Part shown: positions 15,087 through 24,443 of the stretch, piece after piece
How positions within the stretch are numbered: position 1 is the stretch's first letter
Layout of the letters: each line of letters begins with the position of its first letter
Origin: an uncultured Clostridium sp.
GTDB taxonomy: Bacteria > Bacillota > Clostridia > Lachnospirales > Lachnospiraceae
DNA: 33,120 nucleotides
Reading direction: 5' to 3'
Assembly (NCBI GenBank): GCA_947178445.1
Contig: CAMWYJ010000031.1
Coordinates: forward strand, 1-33,120
Notes under the pieces: generated by a model
Database searches by the model: none
Seen by the model: only the letters and a program-made list of their open reading frames with translations
Told to the model about the DNA's origin: nothing
Program-made: the position numbers and the translations under genes

Positions 15087-16880
15087 TTATTTCTTAATCT
15101 TCATTGTCTTTTTATAACCAGTTTTGCTTTTAAACAACTTCTTATATTTCTTAAGCTTACTCTTTGGCACTTTAATCGTTGCATTTTTCTTAACACCTTT
15201 CAGGGCATTCTTACCAACTGATTTCAGCTTTGTCGATTTGATCGTAATCTTGCTTAACTTCTTATCACCATAAAATGCATTCGAATCAATCTTCGTTACA
15301 TTCTTTCCAATCGTTACATTTTTTAGCTTTGTACATTTTTTGAATGCATTCTTATTGATTGCTGTTACCTTGAAGGTATATCCACCCATTTGCACCGTAT
15401 CCTTGACAACGGCTTTGGTGAGCTTTTTAGATTTTACCCCTACCACTGCAACTGTACCATTTTTCTTAGCTGATTTTGTTACTTTATATTTTACATTCTC
15501 TACAATAAATGTCTTGCCCTTCTTTGGAAGACCTCCCAACTTACTCTGTGCATATTCATTCTTCGATGTATCAATCTCATCCTGTTTTGCACCTGTAAAG
15601 CTTGAATTAGAAATATATGTAACATTTTTCGGAATTACCATCTCATGGATATTCTGGCAATCCTTAAACGCATTATCCCCAATATTTTCCAAACTGTCTG
15701 GCAGGATGATTTTATTCAGATTCTGACAGCCGTCAAAGGTATCATTTTCAATACTCTTAACCCCTTCTGGCACCTCAATCTCGTGAAGGTTATTGCACCC
15801 TTTAAAAGCACCTGTTCCAATCTTGTCCAAAGTTTCTCCTAAAAAGTAAATATTATTCAGGTTGGTACATCCATAAAATGCATATGCTTCCAAATATTTC
15901 AGAGACTTTGGCATTGTCACAGAATGGATATTCTGACAGCCATCAAAGATATACTGTGGAATCGACTCAATATTGGTTTCAGAAAGGTCAATCTGCATAT
16001 TTACACAGTCCTTAAAACAGGATTCTCCAATTGTCGTAACACTCTTTGGCAATTTAAACCAACCAGAATTGTTGCTGATATTTGAATTCTTTGCGAAGGT
16101 GAATGCTCCAATCGTTGTAAGTTTCCCTTCTTCTGCGAACTGGATTCCATTCAAATTACCACATCCATAGAATGCATAATCTCCGATGCTTACTACAGAT
16201 GCAGGAATCACAAAACTCCGGTTGCCACCCATATTAGACTCTAAAGAATAGGCAAGAATCTCTACGATTCCTTCCGGAAGATAATATATATCATTCACAC
16301 CATAGGATGGTGCCATGCGATAAAGCTTTGTTCCATCCTTGCTCAGCAATAATTCACCCATTTCCGTCTGTTCTGCATTGGCAGATGCAGTTTTAAACAC
16401 TGTATTTTCTTCCGGAATAAAAAAATTACGAATCGACTTTGCCATTGAAAATGTGGTAACGTCTATTGTGTTAAGGCTCTTTGGCAGAACAATGACACCC
16501 TGCTTAAAGTCCTCAATTTTGACAGTGCCATCCTCTGCATACGCTGAATATACAGCCATCGTGGAAACTCCACAGTCTGTGAAAGTATTCTTTCCAAAAG
16601 ATGTCACAGTATCCGGCATTACAATCGTTTCAAGCTTTCCACACTCCCTGAACACACCGTCACCAATCGCTGTAACACCCACTGGGATTACAACCTCTTT
16701 CGTTTGCTCCTTGTCACCGGTAAAAGCCGTCACTACATTGTTTACAATGGTTAAATTGCTCCCTGTCACCGAAAACGTCTTCTCCTGTGCTTGTGCCACT
16801 TTACCGCAGCAGACAACCGATAACATACATAAAACGATTGCCATCAGTTCCGGCAGTTTCTTACTTTTTACCTTCCCCAT
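15087..16880 (-). CDS. BspA-type leucine-rich-repeat surface protein
   Basis: The 597-residue protein begins MGKVKSKKLPELMAIVLCML with a signal peptide cut after about AQA (near residue 31). It then has many LRR_5 units of the type IGDGVFRECGKLETIVMPDT and IENDTFDGCQNLNKIILPDS (about residues 65-450), a lysine-rich linker, and a last pair of LRR units with a strongly basic C-terminus ending MKIKK. BspA-like proteins are secreted or cell-wall-associated and can bind host or matrix ligands; no LPXTG motif is present, so charge may hold it on the wall. The start at 16880 has GGAGG 8 nt upstream; an earlier in-frame start at 16976 would place 32 residues before the signal peptide. Confidence 0.92.
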   Translation of the reverse strand: MGKVKSKKLPELMAIVLCMLSVVCCGKVAQAQEKTFSVTGSNLTIVNNVVTAFTGDKEQTKEVVIPVGVTAIGDGVFRECGKLETIVMPDTVTSFGKNTFTDCGVSTMAVYSAYAEDGTVKIEDFKQGVIVLPKSLNTIDVTTFSMAKSIRNFFIPEENTVFKTASANAEQTEMGELLLSKDGTKLYRMAPSYGVNDIYYLPEGIVEILAYSLESNMGGNRSFVIPASVVSIGDYAFYGCGNLNGIQFAEEGKLTTIGAFTFAKNSNISNNSGWFKLPKSVTTIGESCFKDCVNMQIDLSETNIESIPQYIFDGCQNIHSVTMPKSLKYLEAYAFYGCTNLNNIYFLGETLDKIGTGAFKGCNNLHEIEVPEGVKSIENDTFDGCQNLNKIILPDSLENIGDNAFKDCQNIHEMVIPKNVTYISNSSFTGAKQDEIDTSKNEYAQSKLGGLPKKGKTFIVENVKYKVTKSAKKNGTVAVVGVKSKKLTKAVVKDTVQMGGYTFKVTAINKNAFKKCTKLKNVTIGKNVTKIDSNAFYGDKKLSKITIKSTKLKSVGKNALKGVKKNATIKVPKSKLKKYKKLFKSKTGYKKTMKIKK

Positions 16881-16994
16881 ACTTTTTACCTCCATAAATC
16901 CATATTTTCGAGTTAAGCTATTCTCTTTATAACATAAAATATGGGATTTATAAAGGGGTTTCTTATTTTTTTCCAAAACAAATAGCTCTCACAC

Positions 16995-17028
16995 TAAAAA
17001 AGCATCCGGATATTCTCCAAATGCTTTT
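16995..17028 (-). terminator. Intrinsic terminator of the 17094-18017 gene
   Basis: On the minus strand AAAAGCAT pairs with ATGCTTTT, with an inner GGA/TCC pairing and a short loop, followed by a run of T. It lies about 65 nt after the stop codon at 17094. Confidence 0.7.
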
Positions 17029-17093
17029 CGAGCATTATCTATTATCTATGCACCAGTATCATTAAAAATAAATCTTTCATCCACTACATCATA

Positions 17094-18017
17094 TTATTTC
17101 ATAAGTGTATTCCAATAATAATTCGCATTTTGATTTGACAATGTAACATTTCCTAACACGACCGCACCGAGCTGGTAATTTCCAGAAGCATCTTTTACAA
17201 ATGCAAGCTGCGTTGCAACCGTTTTGTTCATGTAATCAATAAATCCATCTTTATCGGCTCCATATTGCCCATTTCCCTGAACAACTACTATCATTTGATT
17301 CCCCTGTGTTGCCAGATCTACATTCTGAATCAGGAAATTTTTCTTAAGCATAGAGCCAAAAATTTCTCCACCATCCGCAACCGGATGCTCCATAAATGTG
17401 ACTATTTCAGTACGGACTGTCTCATCTTCATTCATGACAGCTTTCCCATAAGCTGTAAATGCTGTCATAATATTCGCAACCAATGCCACATATGCTATGA
17501 GCATCCCAACACAGACCAGACCACCCCACGAGCTTCCGCCATTTACATGCTTATCCCGCTTCATCGGATAAACAATCATAAGCATCCATGCCCACAAAAT
17601 CAAAGAAATTTTTCTCTCATATAGCACATTTACTAAAATTGAATCTGCGACCAGCAAAAATCCGCATAAAGAAAAAAATGGAGAAATTTTCCTCAAATTC
17701 ATATAAATATCTATCTTAGGCTGCGTTACAATCCATATGATAGATAACATCATGAGCAGCATACATACATAGATTGTAATCTGTCCAATCTTTACCACAA
17801 TATGCACATCACCTGTAAAACTGCCATGCAAACTACTGTCTGCGGTTACGCTACTACGAATGGAACGAGTAACAATCGGCTCCTCTGGCTTATCAAAATC
17901 CCATGGATTTTCCTGTTCCTTAAGATTCCCTGTTCCTTTTCCTTCCTCTGCACCTGACAGGTGCAAACCTCCCGTTTGCTTATCATTTTGCTCATCATTT
18001 GCCAGTTTTAGTTCCAC
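17094..18017 (-). CDS. Hypothetical four-pass membrane protein
   Basis: The family was not recognised. The 307-residue protein has a hydrophilic N-terminal region (1-70) with an acidic PWDFDKPEEP segment, four membrane helices (about 78-98, 112-132, 136-152 and 164-187) and a C-terminal domain of about 120 residues rich in beta-type sequence (QMIVVVQGNGQYG, QLGAVVLGNVTL). With an even number of helices both termini share a side, probably the cytoplasm if the N-terminus is inside. The start is GTG 18017 with GGAGG 9 nt upstream. It is monocistronic, with its own terminator. Confidence 0.8.
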   Translation of the reverse strand: MELKLANDEQNDKQTGGLHLSGAEEGKGTGNLKEQENPWDFDKPEEPIVTRSIRSSVTADSSLHGSFTGDVHIVVKIGQITIYVCMLLMMLSIIWIVTQPKIDIYMNLRKISPFFSLCGFLLVADSILVNVLYERKISLILWAWMLMIVYPMKRDKHVNGGSSWGGLVCVGMLIAYVALVANIMTAFTAYGKAVMNEDETVRTEIVTFMEHPVADGGEIFGSMLKKNFLIQNVDLATQGNQMIVVVQGNGQYGADKDGFIDYMNKTVATQLAFVKDASGNYQLGAVVLGNVTLSNQNANYYWNTLMK

Positions 18018-18197
18018 TTTTTATTTCCTCCTCGTGTTTTTCAATTCTGCAACGCTCAGTGCCGTATGAAACCGACTGTATTTACTCTTCTGCCCCTGAA
18101 CGTTGGCATTCTCATCACATAATCCAAATCAATTTGTTATACTGTAAACAAAACAAACCGCTCATCGACTTACAAAAAACAGTTATCCAAAACAGTC

Positions 18198-20777
18198 TTA
18201 CGACCTTGCTGTCAGCCTTCCATCCTCCACATCAATCGTGATGACATCCTGTGTCCCCACATTTCCTGCAAGAATAAGCTTTGCAACCAATGTATCTACA
18301 TTCTTTTGCAAATACCTCTTTAGCGGTCTTGCACCATATACCGGATCATAGCCGTGATCCATAATATACTGCTTTGCACGATCAGAAATAACAAGAGATA
18401 ATTCTTTTTCTGCAAGGCGGCTATTTAAATCTGTTACCAGTAAATCAATGATACTGCCAATATTATCCTTGGTAAGCGGCTTAAACAGAATCGTCTCATC
18501 CAAACGGTTCAAAAATTCCGGACGAAAATGAAGCCTTAATTCCTCCATCACTTCATTTTTGGCAGTCTCTGTAATCTCTCCCTTTTCATCAATTCCTTCT
18601 AACAGATAAGAAGAACCAATATTAGAAGTCATAATCAAAATTGTATTTTTAAAGTCCACCGTTTTTCCCTTTGAATCTGTGATTCTGCCATCATCTAATA
18701 CCTGCAGCAGAACATTAAACACATCCGGATGCGCCTTTTCAATCTCATCAAAAAGCACAACCGAATATGGTTTTCTGCGGACTGCCTCGGTAAGCTGTCC
18801 GCCCTCGTCATAGCCTACATATCCCGGAGGCGCTCCTATCAGACGTGCAACGGAATGTTTTTCCATATACTCACTCATATCAATCCGCACCATATTTGCT
18901 TCATTGTCAAACAGCGCCTGAGCCAGTGTCTTTGCAAGCTCGGTCTTACCGACACCGGTAGGTCCCAAAAACAGGAATGAACCAATCGGCTTTGTTGGGT
19001 CTTTAACGCCTGCCTTTGACCGGATAATGGAATCTGATACCAGCTCCACTGCTTCATCCTGTCCCACAACACGTTCATGCAGTGAATCTGCTAAATGCAA
19101 AGTCTTCGTGCGTTCTGTCTCAGTAAGCTTTGCCACTGGAATTCCTGTCCATTTCGACACAATACCCGCAATCTCTTCCTCCGAAACATTTTCATGTACA
19201 AGATTTTTCTCTTTTGTTCCCTCTTTATCCTCTAATTCCTGCAACTGCTTTGTAAGCTGTGGAAGCTTACCATATTGCAGCTCCGCTGCCCTGTTCAAAT
19301 CATAGTCACGCTGGGCAATCTGAATCTCATCATTTATCTGCTCAATCTCTTCCTTCAGGGTACGAATTTTATCCACGCCCATTTTCTCATTGTCCCAGTC
19401 CGCCTTCATCGATGTAAAGGTGTCCCGAAGCTCAAGAAGCTCCTCCTGCAGCCTTGCAAGACGTTCCTTACTTAACCGGTCCTCCTCATTTTTAAGGGCT
19501 GCCTCCTCAATCTCTAACTGCATCATACGCCGCCTGATTTCATCAAGCTCCACTGGCATAGAGTCAAGCTCCGTCTTAATAAGAGCACAGGCTTCATCCA
19601 CTAAGTCAATCGCCTTATCCGGTAAAAAGCGGTCGGAAATATAGCGGTTTGATAATGTCGCCGCCGCTACAATGGCACTGTCACTAATCTTTACGCCATG
19701 ATATACCTCATAGCGGCTCTTCAATCCCCTCAATATGGAAATGGTATCCTCCACCGTCGGTTCATTGACCATGACTGGCTGGAATCTCCGCTCCAACGCC
19801 GCATCCGTTTCAATATATTTGCGGTATTCATCTAAGGTCGTCGCGCCGATACAGTGAAGCTCTCCACGGGCTAACATTGGCTTTAGCATGTTACCGGCAT
19901 CCAAAGCACCATCCGTTTTCCCCGCACCCACAATGGTATGCAGCTCGTCAATAAAGAGAATAATCTCTCCATCGGAATTTTTCACCTCATCAAGCACTGC
20001 CTTTAGCCGTTCCTCAAACTCACCACGGTACTTCGCCCCTGCAATCAATGCTCCCATATCTAATGCAAATATCTGCTTATCTTTCAGTCCTTCCGGCACA
20101 TCACCTCTGACAATCCGCTGTGCCAGTCCTTCAATCGCTGCCGTTTTGCCGACACCTGGTTCGCCGATTAACACCGGATTATTTTTTGTCTTTCTGGAAA
20201 GAATCCGGATAATATTTCGAATCTCTGCATCCCTGCCGATAACAGGATCCAGTTTCTGTTCTCTGGCTCTTGCCACAAGATCATAGCCATATTTTTCCAG
20301 ACTGTCATAAACAGCCTCTGGATTATCACTTTCTACTCTCTGATTTCCCCTTACCTCTGCAAGTGCCTTCAAAAAACGCTCCGAGGTAATCCCATAGCCC
20401 ATAAGCAAACCCTTTAAGGCTTTGTTTGGATACTTTAAGAGCGCCAGGAAAATATGCTCAACCGAAATATAAGCATCTCCCATCCGCTTTGCTTCCTTTT
20501 CCGCATTTACAAAGGTTTTCTGAAAATCAGAGCTGGTAAAGAGATTACCTCCTGATACTTTCGGGCGGTAAGCTACCAGTTTTTCTGCCTCTCTTGTAAA
20601 CTGCTCTAAATCAATATCCATTTTCTCAACCAGCTTTGCAATCAAGCTCTCCTCCACTGTAAGAAGGCTTAGCAATATATGCTCCTGGTCAATCTCCTGA
20701 TTGTTATATTCATAGGCAAGCTTTTCGCAATTCTCTACTACCTCTAATGATTTCTTCGTGAATTTTTCTGCGTTCAT
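18198..20777 (-). CDS. clpB: ATP-dependent disaggregase ClpB
   Basis: The 859-residue chaperone unfolds and rescues aggregated proteins with DnaK. It has an N-domain (about 1-145), AAA1 with Walker [10 protein letters not shown] and Walker B ILFIDELH, a middle coiled coil (about 400-520), AAA2 with [12 protein letters not shown] and [14 protein letters not shown], and a C-terminal small domain. ATG 20777 is chosen because AAAGGTGGG precedes it and the protein then starts [20 protein letters not shown] as in the family; an upstream ATG at 20897 lies in the -35/CIRCE region and cannot be in the mRNA. Regulation is by HrcA at the CIRCE element. Confidence 0.97.
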   Translation of the reverse strand: MNAEKFTKKSLEVVENCEKLAYEYNNQEIDQEHILLSLLTVEESLIAKLVEKMDIDLEQFTREAEKLVAYRPKVSGGNLFTSSDFQKTFVNAEKEAKRMGDAYISVEHIFLALLKYPNKALKGLLMGYGITSERFLKALAEVRGNQRVESDNPEAVYDSLEKYGYDLVARAREQKLDPVIGRDAEIRNIIRILSRKTKNNPVLIGEPGVGKTAAIEGLAQRIVRGDVPEGLKDKQIFALDMGALIAGAKYRGEFEERLKAVLDEVKNSDGEIILFIDELHTIVGAGKTDGALDAGNMLKPMLARGELHCIGATTLDEYRKYIETDAALERRFQPVMVNEPTVEDTISILRGLKSRYEVYHGVKISDSAIVAAATLSNRYISDRFLPDKAIDLVDEACALIKTELDSMPVELDEIRRRMMQLEIEEAALKNEEDRLSKERLARLQEELLELRDTFTSMKADWDNEKMGVDKIRTLKEEIEQINDEIQIAQRDYDLNRAAELQYGKLPQLTKQLQELEDKEGTKEKNLVHENVSEEEIAGIVSKWTGIPVAKLTETERTKTLHLADSLHERVVGQDEAVELVSDSIIRSKAGVKDPTKPIGSFLFLGPTGVGKTELAKTLAQALFDNEANMVRIDMSEYMEKHSVARLIGAPPGYVGYDEGGQLTEAVRRKPYSVVLFDEIEKAHPDVFNVLLQVLDDGRITDSKGKTVDFKNTILIMTSNIGSSYLLEGIDEKGEITETAKNEVMEELRLHFRPEFLNRLDETILFKPLTKDNIGSIIDLLVTDLNSRLAEKELSLVISDRAKQYIMDHGYDPVYGARPLKRYLQKNVDTLVAKLILAGNVGTQDVITIDVEDGRLTARS

Positions 20778-20868
20778 ATAAGTCCCACCTTTCTTGGTAT
20801 CCATCCTGAGATTCGTCTGTATCTTTTCAATATAACCAATCCCTGCATTCTTATTCCCGTCTACCTGT

Positions 20869-20897
20869 AGAATACCACTCATTGTTAGCACTGTCAA
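20869..20897 (-). promoter_or_regulatory. Sigma-A promoter of clpB
   Basis: On the minus strand TTGACA (20897-20892) and TATTCT (20874-20869) are separated by 17 bp. The -35 box lies inside the CIRCE element. The leader to the ATG would be about 85 nt. Confidence 0.82.
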
Positions 20898-20911
20898 GTG
20901 GCGAGTGCTAA
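20885..20911. promoter_or_regulatory. CIRCE operator (HrcA-binding site)
   Basis: TTAGCACTG (20885-20893), 9 bp, GAGTGCTAA (20903-20911). The consensus is TTAGCACTC-N9-GAGTGCTAA, so one base of the left arm differs. It overlaps the clpB -35 box, which fits repression by HrcA and release on heat shock. Confidence 0.93.
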
Positions 20912-20941
20912 AATTGTCAGACTTTTTACCGTTTCATTATG

Positions 20942-21685
20942 TTATACCTCTAACACCCGGTTAATCTCTAACGCATCCTCCGAAACTTTACAGCCTAAAC
21001 ACAGCACCTTTACTCCCGCTGCCTTCGCCTCCTCAAGTGCCACTCCGAACTCTGCATGGGTTGCCACATTGGCACATACCTCATTTACTCCCTCCATCTG
21101 GATCACAAATGCTACATAGCAATGATATCCCATCAATGCCGCATTCGCAAGCTCGCGCAAATGTTTCACTCCCCGGGTTGTTGGTGCATCTGGAAAATAC
21201 CCGATTCCATTTATTTCCAAAGTACAGCCCTTTACCTCCATCAAATACTTCTCCACGACCATTTTTCCATTATTATTTTCATCACCAGATTTTTCTCTGC
21301 CCTGTCTGCCTTTGCCACCACTTTCTTTGTCCACCGTTTTTTCCATATAAAAATCAATACGGGAATCCCCATAGGTATACTCCGGTTTGATGCAGGAATA
21401 ATCCTGCTCCAAAAGCCACTCTGCCACCACCTTATTTGGTGCCTGGCTGTCGATATTCACCCAGCCAAGCCCTTCTTTATAGACACAGATCAGATCGTAC
21501 TTTGTCTTACGATTCGGATTATCCGATTTCTCCAAAACAACATCTGCATTCGGTAAAAGCAATTCCCTGCACCGTCCCGTATTCTTTACATGCACAGTCT
21601 CAAGTACATCCTCCACCCACACCTGCGCAATAAAGCGGTTTGGACGGCTATGAAATCTTCCATGAACAATATTTTGATACTTCAT
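20942..21685 (-). CDS. sfsA: SfsA-family protein (DNA-binding / nuclease-like)
   Basis: The 247-residue protein matches SfsA: VWVEDVLETVHVKNTGRCRE near residues 22-41, WLLEQDYSCIKPEYTYGDSR, KYLMEVKGCTLE and FPDAPTTRGVKHLRELANA. In E. coli SfsA was described as a sugar-fermentation stimulator and carries a nuclease-like fold. A Gly/Lys/Glu-rich insertion (about residues 118-141) sits in the middle and is probably a surface loop. The gene ends only 31 bp before the CIRCE/clpB promoter, and about 35 bp separate it from nth. Confidence 0.93.
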   Translation of the reverse strand: MKYQNIVHGRFHSRPNRFIAQVWVEDVLETVHVKNTGRCRELLLPNADVVLEKSDNPNRKTKYDLICVYKEGLGWVNIDSQAPNKVVAEWLLEQDYSCIKPEYTYGDSRIDFYMEKTVDKESGGKGRQGREKSGDENNNGKMVVEKYLMEVKGCTLEINGIGYFPDAPTTRGVKHLRELANAALMGYHCYVAFVIQMEGVNEVCANVATHAEFGVALEEAKAAGVKVLCLGCKVSEDALEINRVLEV

Positions 21686-21720
21686 TACATTCTACACTCA
21701 TTTCTACAAAAAAGCACCGG

Positions 21721-22365
21721 CTATTTCTCTAATTTTTTCTTACAAATATCATTCAGACAGCAGTTCTCACAATCCGGTTTGGTTCTTGCTGTACAGACTG
21801 CCCTTCCATGATACACAAGCCTGTGGCAAAAATCACTGCCCTCCTCTGGCGGGATTATCTTCCAAAGTGCCATCTCCACCTTTTTCGGCTCTTTGATCCC
21901 ATCCACTAAACCCATACGGTTTACCAGACGGATGCAATGGGTATCCGTAACAATAGCAGGCTTGCCAAACACATCACCCATAATCAGATTTGCACTCTTT
22001 CTTCCGACTCCCGGAAGAGAAAGAAGCTTTTCAAAATCATCCGGCACCTTGCCGTCAAACTCATCCCGCAGCTTCTTCATGCAGGCACTGATATCCTTTG
22101 CTTTACTGTGCCCCAAACCGCATGGCTTCACAATTGCTTCAATTTCAGAAACCTCCGCCTTGGCCAGTGCATCCACACTCGGAAACCTTGCATATAAATC
22201 CTCCACCACAATATTCACTCTTGCATCTGTACACTGTGCTGCCAGCCTTACACTTACCAACAGTTTCCACGCATCATCATAATCCAGCGTACATCCTGCA
22301 TCCGGATATTCCTTCTTTAACCGTTCCATAATATCTAACGCTCTTTGCTTCTTTGTATATCCCAT
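21721..22365 (-). CDS. nth: Endonuclease III
   Basis: The 214-residue enzyme removes oxidised pyrimidines and nicks abasic sites. It has the helix-hairpin-helix LPGVGRKSANLIMGD with the catalytic Lys, the TDTHCIRLVNR segment with the catalytic Asp, and a C-terminal [4Fe-4S] motif starting VCTARTKPDCENCCLNDIC. The spacing of the first two cluster cysteines is 7 residues; E. coli has 6. Length is normal (about 211). It is followed by sfsA and probably shares a transcript. Confidence 0.96.
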   Translation of the reverse strand: MGYTKKQRALDIMERLKKEYPDAGCTLDYDDAWKLLVSVRLAAQCTDARVNIVVEDLYARFPSVDALAKAEVSEIEAIVKPCGLGHSKAKDISACMKKLRDEFDGKVPDDFEKLLSLPGVGRKSANLIMGDVFGKPAIVTDTHCIRLVNRMGLVDGIKEPKKVEMALWKIIPPEEGSDFCHRLVYHGRAVCTARTKPDCENCCLNDICKKKLEK

Positions 22366-22425
22366 CCTGCTCGCCTTCCTTTGTTCCTCATATTATATAT
22401 GCATAACTTACCTTTCCAAAAACTT

Positions 22426-23457
22426 CTATTTCACAAACGTGAGAATAAACCACGTATATTTTCCTTCCTCGCTGCGAACTGTAATACTGCCTCCCATCCC
22501 TTCTACAATGGACTTTGTAAGTGCCAGTCCGATTCCAACACTATTTGGATTCACCTCCTGGTGTACCCTGTAAAACCGGGTAAAAATGTTCGGAAGTTCT
22601 TCTTCTGGAATCCCCATGCCTTCATCTTTTACATAAATCCGGATATAGAGGGCATTCTCCTCCACTTCCAGCCAGATTCTCTTATCAGTCCCGGAATAAT
22701 CCGATGCATTTTTCAACAGGTTGATAACCGCCTCTGTCAGCCAGTCTCCATCACAGACAAGCTCTGTTTCCTCTCCACATTCTATAGTCAGGTTCTGGTT
22801 TCGCTCCTTTGTCAGATATTGAACCCCCTCTGCAGCCATTGTGAGTATTGTCAAAAGATTGGTCTTTTTTTTGTCAAACTGAATGGCTCCAGCCTCAATC
22901 CTTGCAAGCTTTAACATAGAAAGTACCATCCATTCCATACGGAGCAGTTGATTTTTTGATTCAACAAGCATCTCCTTTTGCTTTTGTGAATCCGGAACCT
23001 TATCCTCCACCAGCAAATCAATAAATACATTAAGAGATGCAAGAGGAGTCTTTAACTGGTGGGAAATATCTGAAATAACATCTCTCAAAAATACCTTTTC
23101 CTCCTGCTCTTTTAATTTGCTCTCCTTTAAAGAACTCACCATCTTATAAAAATTCGTATATAAAATACCAATCGTTCCCTGCTTGTACTGCTCCTCTGCC
23201 GCCTTATTGTCTCCCTCCACTACATCAACCATCAGTCTGGATATATTTTCCATTTCACAATAGGACTTATCTAATACATAATACGACACACCATACATAC
23301 TCAAAGAAAACACGATACAGATAGCCAATATTTCAGCCATATGATACCAGTCTCCATCAAACACGACATAGCCCCATATAAAAACAACTGCTAAAAATAC
23401 AATGAAAACCAATATATACCTTAATCGAAATGCCTTGCGCTCATAATTACTTTTCAT
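22426..23457 (-). CDS. Sensor histidine kinase
   Basis: The 343-residue kinase has two membrane helices (about 12-33 and 40-62) with only a few residues between them, so almost no extracellular sensor. The HisKA box is SDISHQLKTPLASL, followed by the N box LLKNASDYS, the G1 box DEGMGIPEEELPNIFTRF and the G2 loop VGIGLALTKSIVEGMGG. Kinases with this short-loop layout often detect envelope stress or antimicrobial peptides through a partner transporter; no transporter gene is adjacent. It follows the response regulator by 61 bp. Confidence 0.93.
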   Translation of the reverse strand: MKSNYERKAFRLRYILVFIVFLAVVFIWGYVVFDGDWYHMAEILAICIVFSLSMYGVSYYVLDKSYCEMENISRLMVDVVEGDNKAAEEQYKQGTIGILYTNFYKMVSSLKESKLKEQEEKVFLRDVISDISHQLKTPLASLNVFIDLLVEDKVPDSQKQKEMLVESKNQLLRMEWMVLSMLKLARIEAGAIQFDKKKTNLLTILTMAAEGVQYLTKERNQNLTIECGEETELVCDGDWLTEAVINLLKNASDYSGTDKRIWLEVEENALYIRIYVKDEGMGIPEEELPNIFTRFYRVHQEVNPNSVGIGLALTKSIVEGMGGSITVRSEEGKYTWFILTFVK

Positions 23458-23518
23458 CTATCCTCACCCGTTTCTTACGTTCGACAATCCCTAAAATACC
23501 TGCTAATCAAAGGACTTC

Positions 23519-24211
23519 TCAATTTTGCCGTTTGCGGAACCGGTATCCAATTCCCCGTACAGTCTCAATCCAATCCGCATCCTCTGAAAGTTTATTCCGA
23601 AGCCGCTTCATATATACTGATAAAGTATTATCATCCACAAAAGCATCTTCTGCATCATACAATCGCTCTAACAGCTGGTTTCTTGTAAGCACCTGCCCTT
23701 CATGCTGCACCATTTCCTTAAGAAGCCTTAGTTCATTTGGGGTACATTCAATCAACTGGTCATCACGCAAGAGCCGAAATTCCTTTATCAAAAATTTATG
23801 TCGCCCAAAAAGGTAAACATCTTCCGGCTGCCCTGATTCCTTTGCATACTGAAACCGGCGGATATTAGCGGCAATTCTGGACAACAGCTCCTTTACCCTA
23901 TATGGCTTTGCCACATAATCATCTGCTCCAAGCTCCAAGCCCTGCACAATGTTAACCTCCTCAGCCACAGCAGTCAAAAATATAATCGGAGTTACAATTC
24001 CTCTGCTCCGCACCTCTTTGCAAAACTCATACCCCGTTCCATCCGGCAGCATGACATCTAACAATATCAAATCTGGATTTTTATCTACAAATTTTCTGGC
24101 TTCAACAAGATTCGGCGCATGCATCACTTCATATCCTTCTGTCTCAAGTGCATATTCCGTTCCCATTGCCAAAGCAAAGTCATCCTCGACCAGTAAGATT
24201 GTTGCCTCCAT
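23519..24211 (-). CDS. OmpR/PhoB-family response regulator
   Basis: The 230-residue protein has a receiver domain (1-115) with the acidic pair ED, phospho-acceptor Asp in LILLDVMLPDGTGYEF and the Lys of ADDYVAKPY, then a winged helix-turn-helix (about 130-228) ending IETVRGIGYRFRKRQN. It is the partner of the kinase at 22426-23457. The ATG follows AGGAAAGGAAAG. A promoter lies about 35 nt upstream. Confidence 0.95.
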   Translation of the reverse strand: MEATILLVEDDFALAMGTEYALETEGYEVMHAPNLVEARKFVDKNPDLILLDVMLPDGTGYEFCKEVRSRGIVTPIIFLTAVAEEVNIVQGLELGADDYVAKPYRVKELLSRIAANIRRFQYAKESGQPEDVYLFGRHKFLIKEFRLLRDDQLIECTPNELRLLKEMVQHEGQVLTRNQLLERLYDAEDAFVDDNTLSVYMKRLRNKLSEDADWIETVRGIGYRFRKRQN

Positions 24212-24243
24212 CTTTCTTTCCTTTCCTACTCATTGATTTAAAT

Positions 24244-24272
24244 ATTATATGTTTTTTTATTTTAAATGTAAA
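24244..24272 (-). promoter_or_regulatory. Sigma-A promoter of the two-component genes
   Basis: On the minus strand TTTACA (24272-24267) and TATAAT (24249-24244) are separated by 17 bp. The start site would be close to 24237, giving a leader of about 25 nt. Confidence 0.8.
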
Positions 24273-24332
24273 GTAAGCGGAAACTTTCCATAGTAAAAAT
24301 GATAATCATCCGTCAGTCCATTCATAAGTCAC

Positions 24333-24390
24333 CAAAAAAGAGTATCCCAGTCGTAAAAGCATTTTAACATTTACCATCTGCAATACTCTC
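24333..24390 (-). terminator. Intrinsic terminator of the trigger-factor-like gene
   Basis: On the minus strand AGAGTAT pairs with ATACTCT, with inner CAG/CTG and GTAAA/TTTAC pairings, followed by TTTTTT. It lies about 55 nt beyond the stop codon at 24444. Confidence 0.75.
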
Positions 24391-24443
24391 TTTCTTATAT
24401 TCTTTTCAATTTCTTCAGAAGCTTCCGCTTCTTCTGCCTCATT

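Noticed and set aside
16881-16976. Longer LRR protein from 16976
   Set aside because: It would put 32 residues before a normal signal peptide, and the strong ribosome binding site is at the 16880 start.
20778-20897. Longer clpB reading frame starting at 20897
   Set aside because: That ATG lies within the -35/CIRCE region, upstream of the expected transcription start; MNAEKF at 20777 fits the family and has a ribosome binding site.
21037-21633. Plus-strand frames opposite sfsA and nth
   Set aside because: They are antisense shadows rich in Pro, His and Cys, without family motifs.
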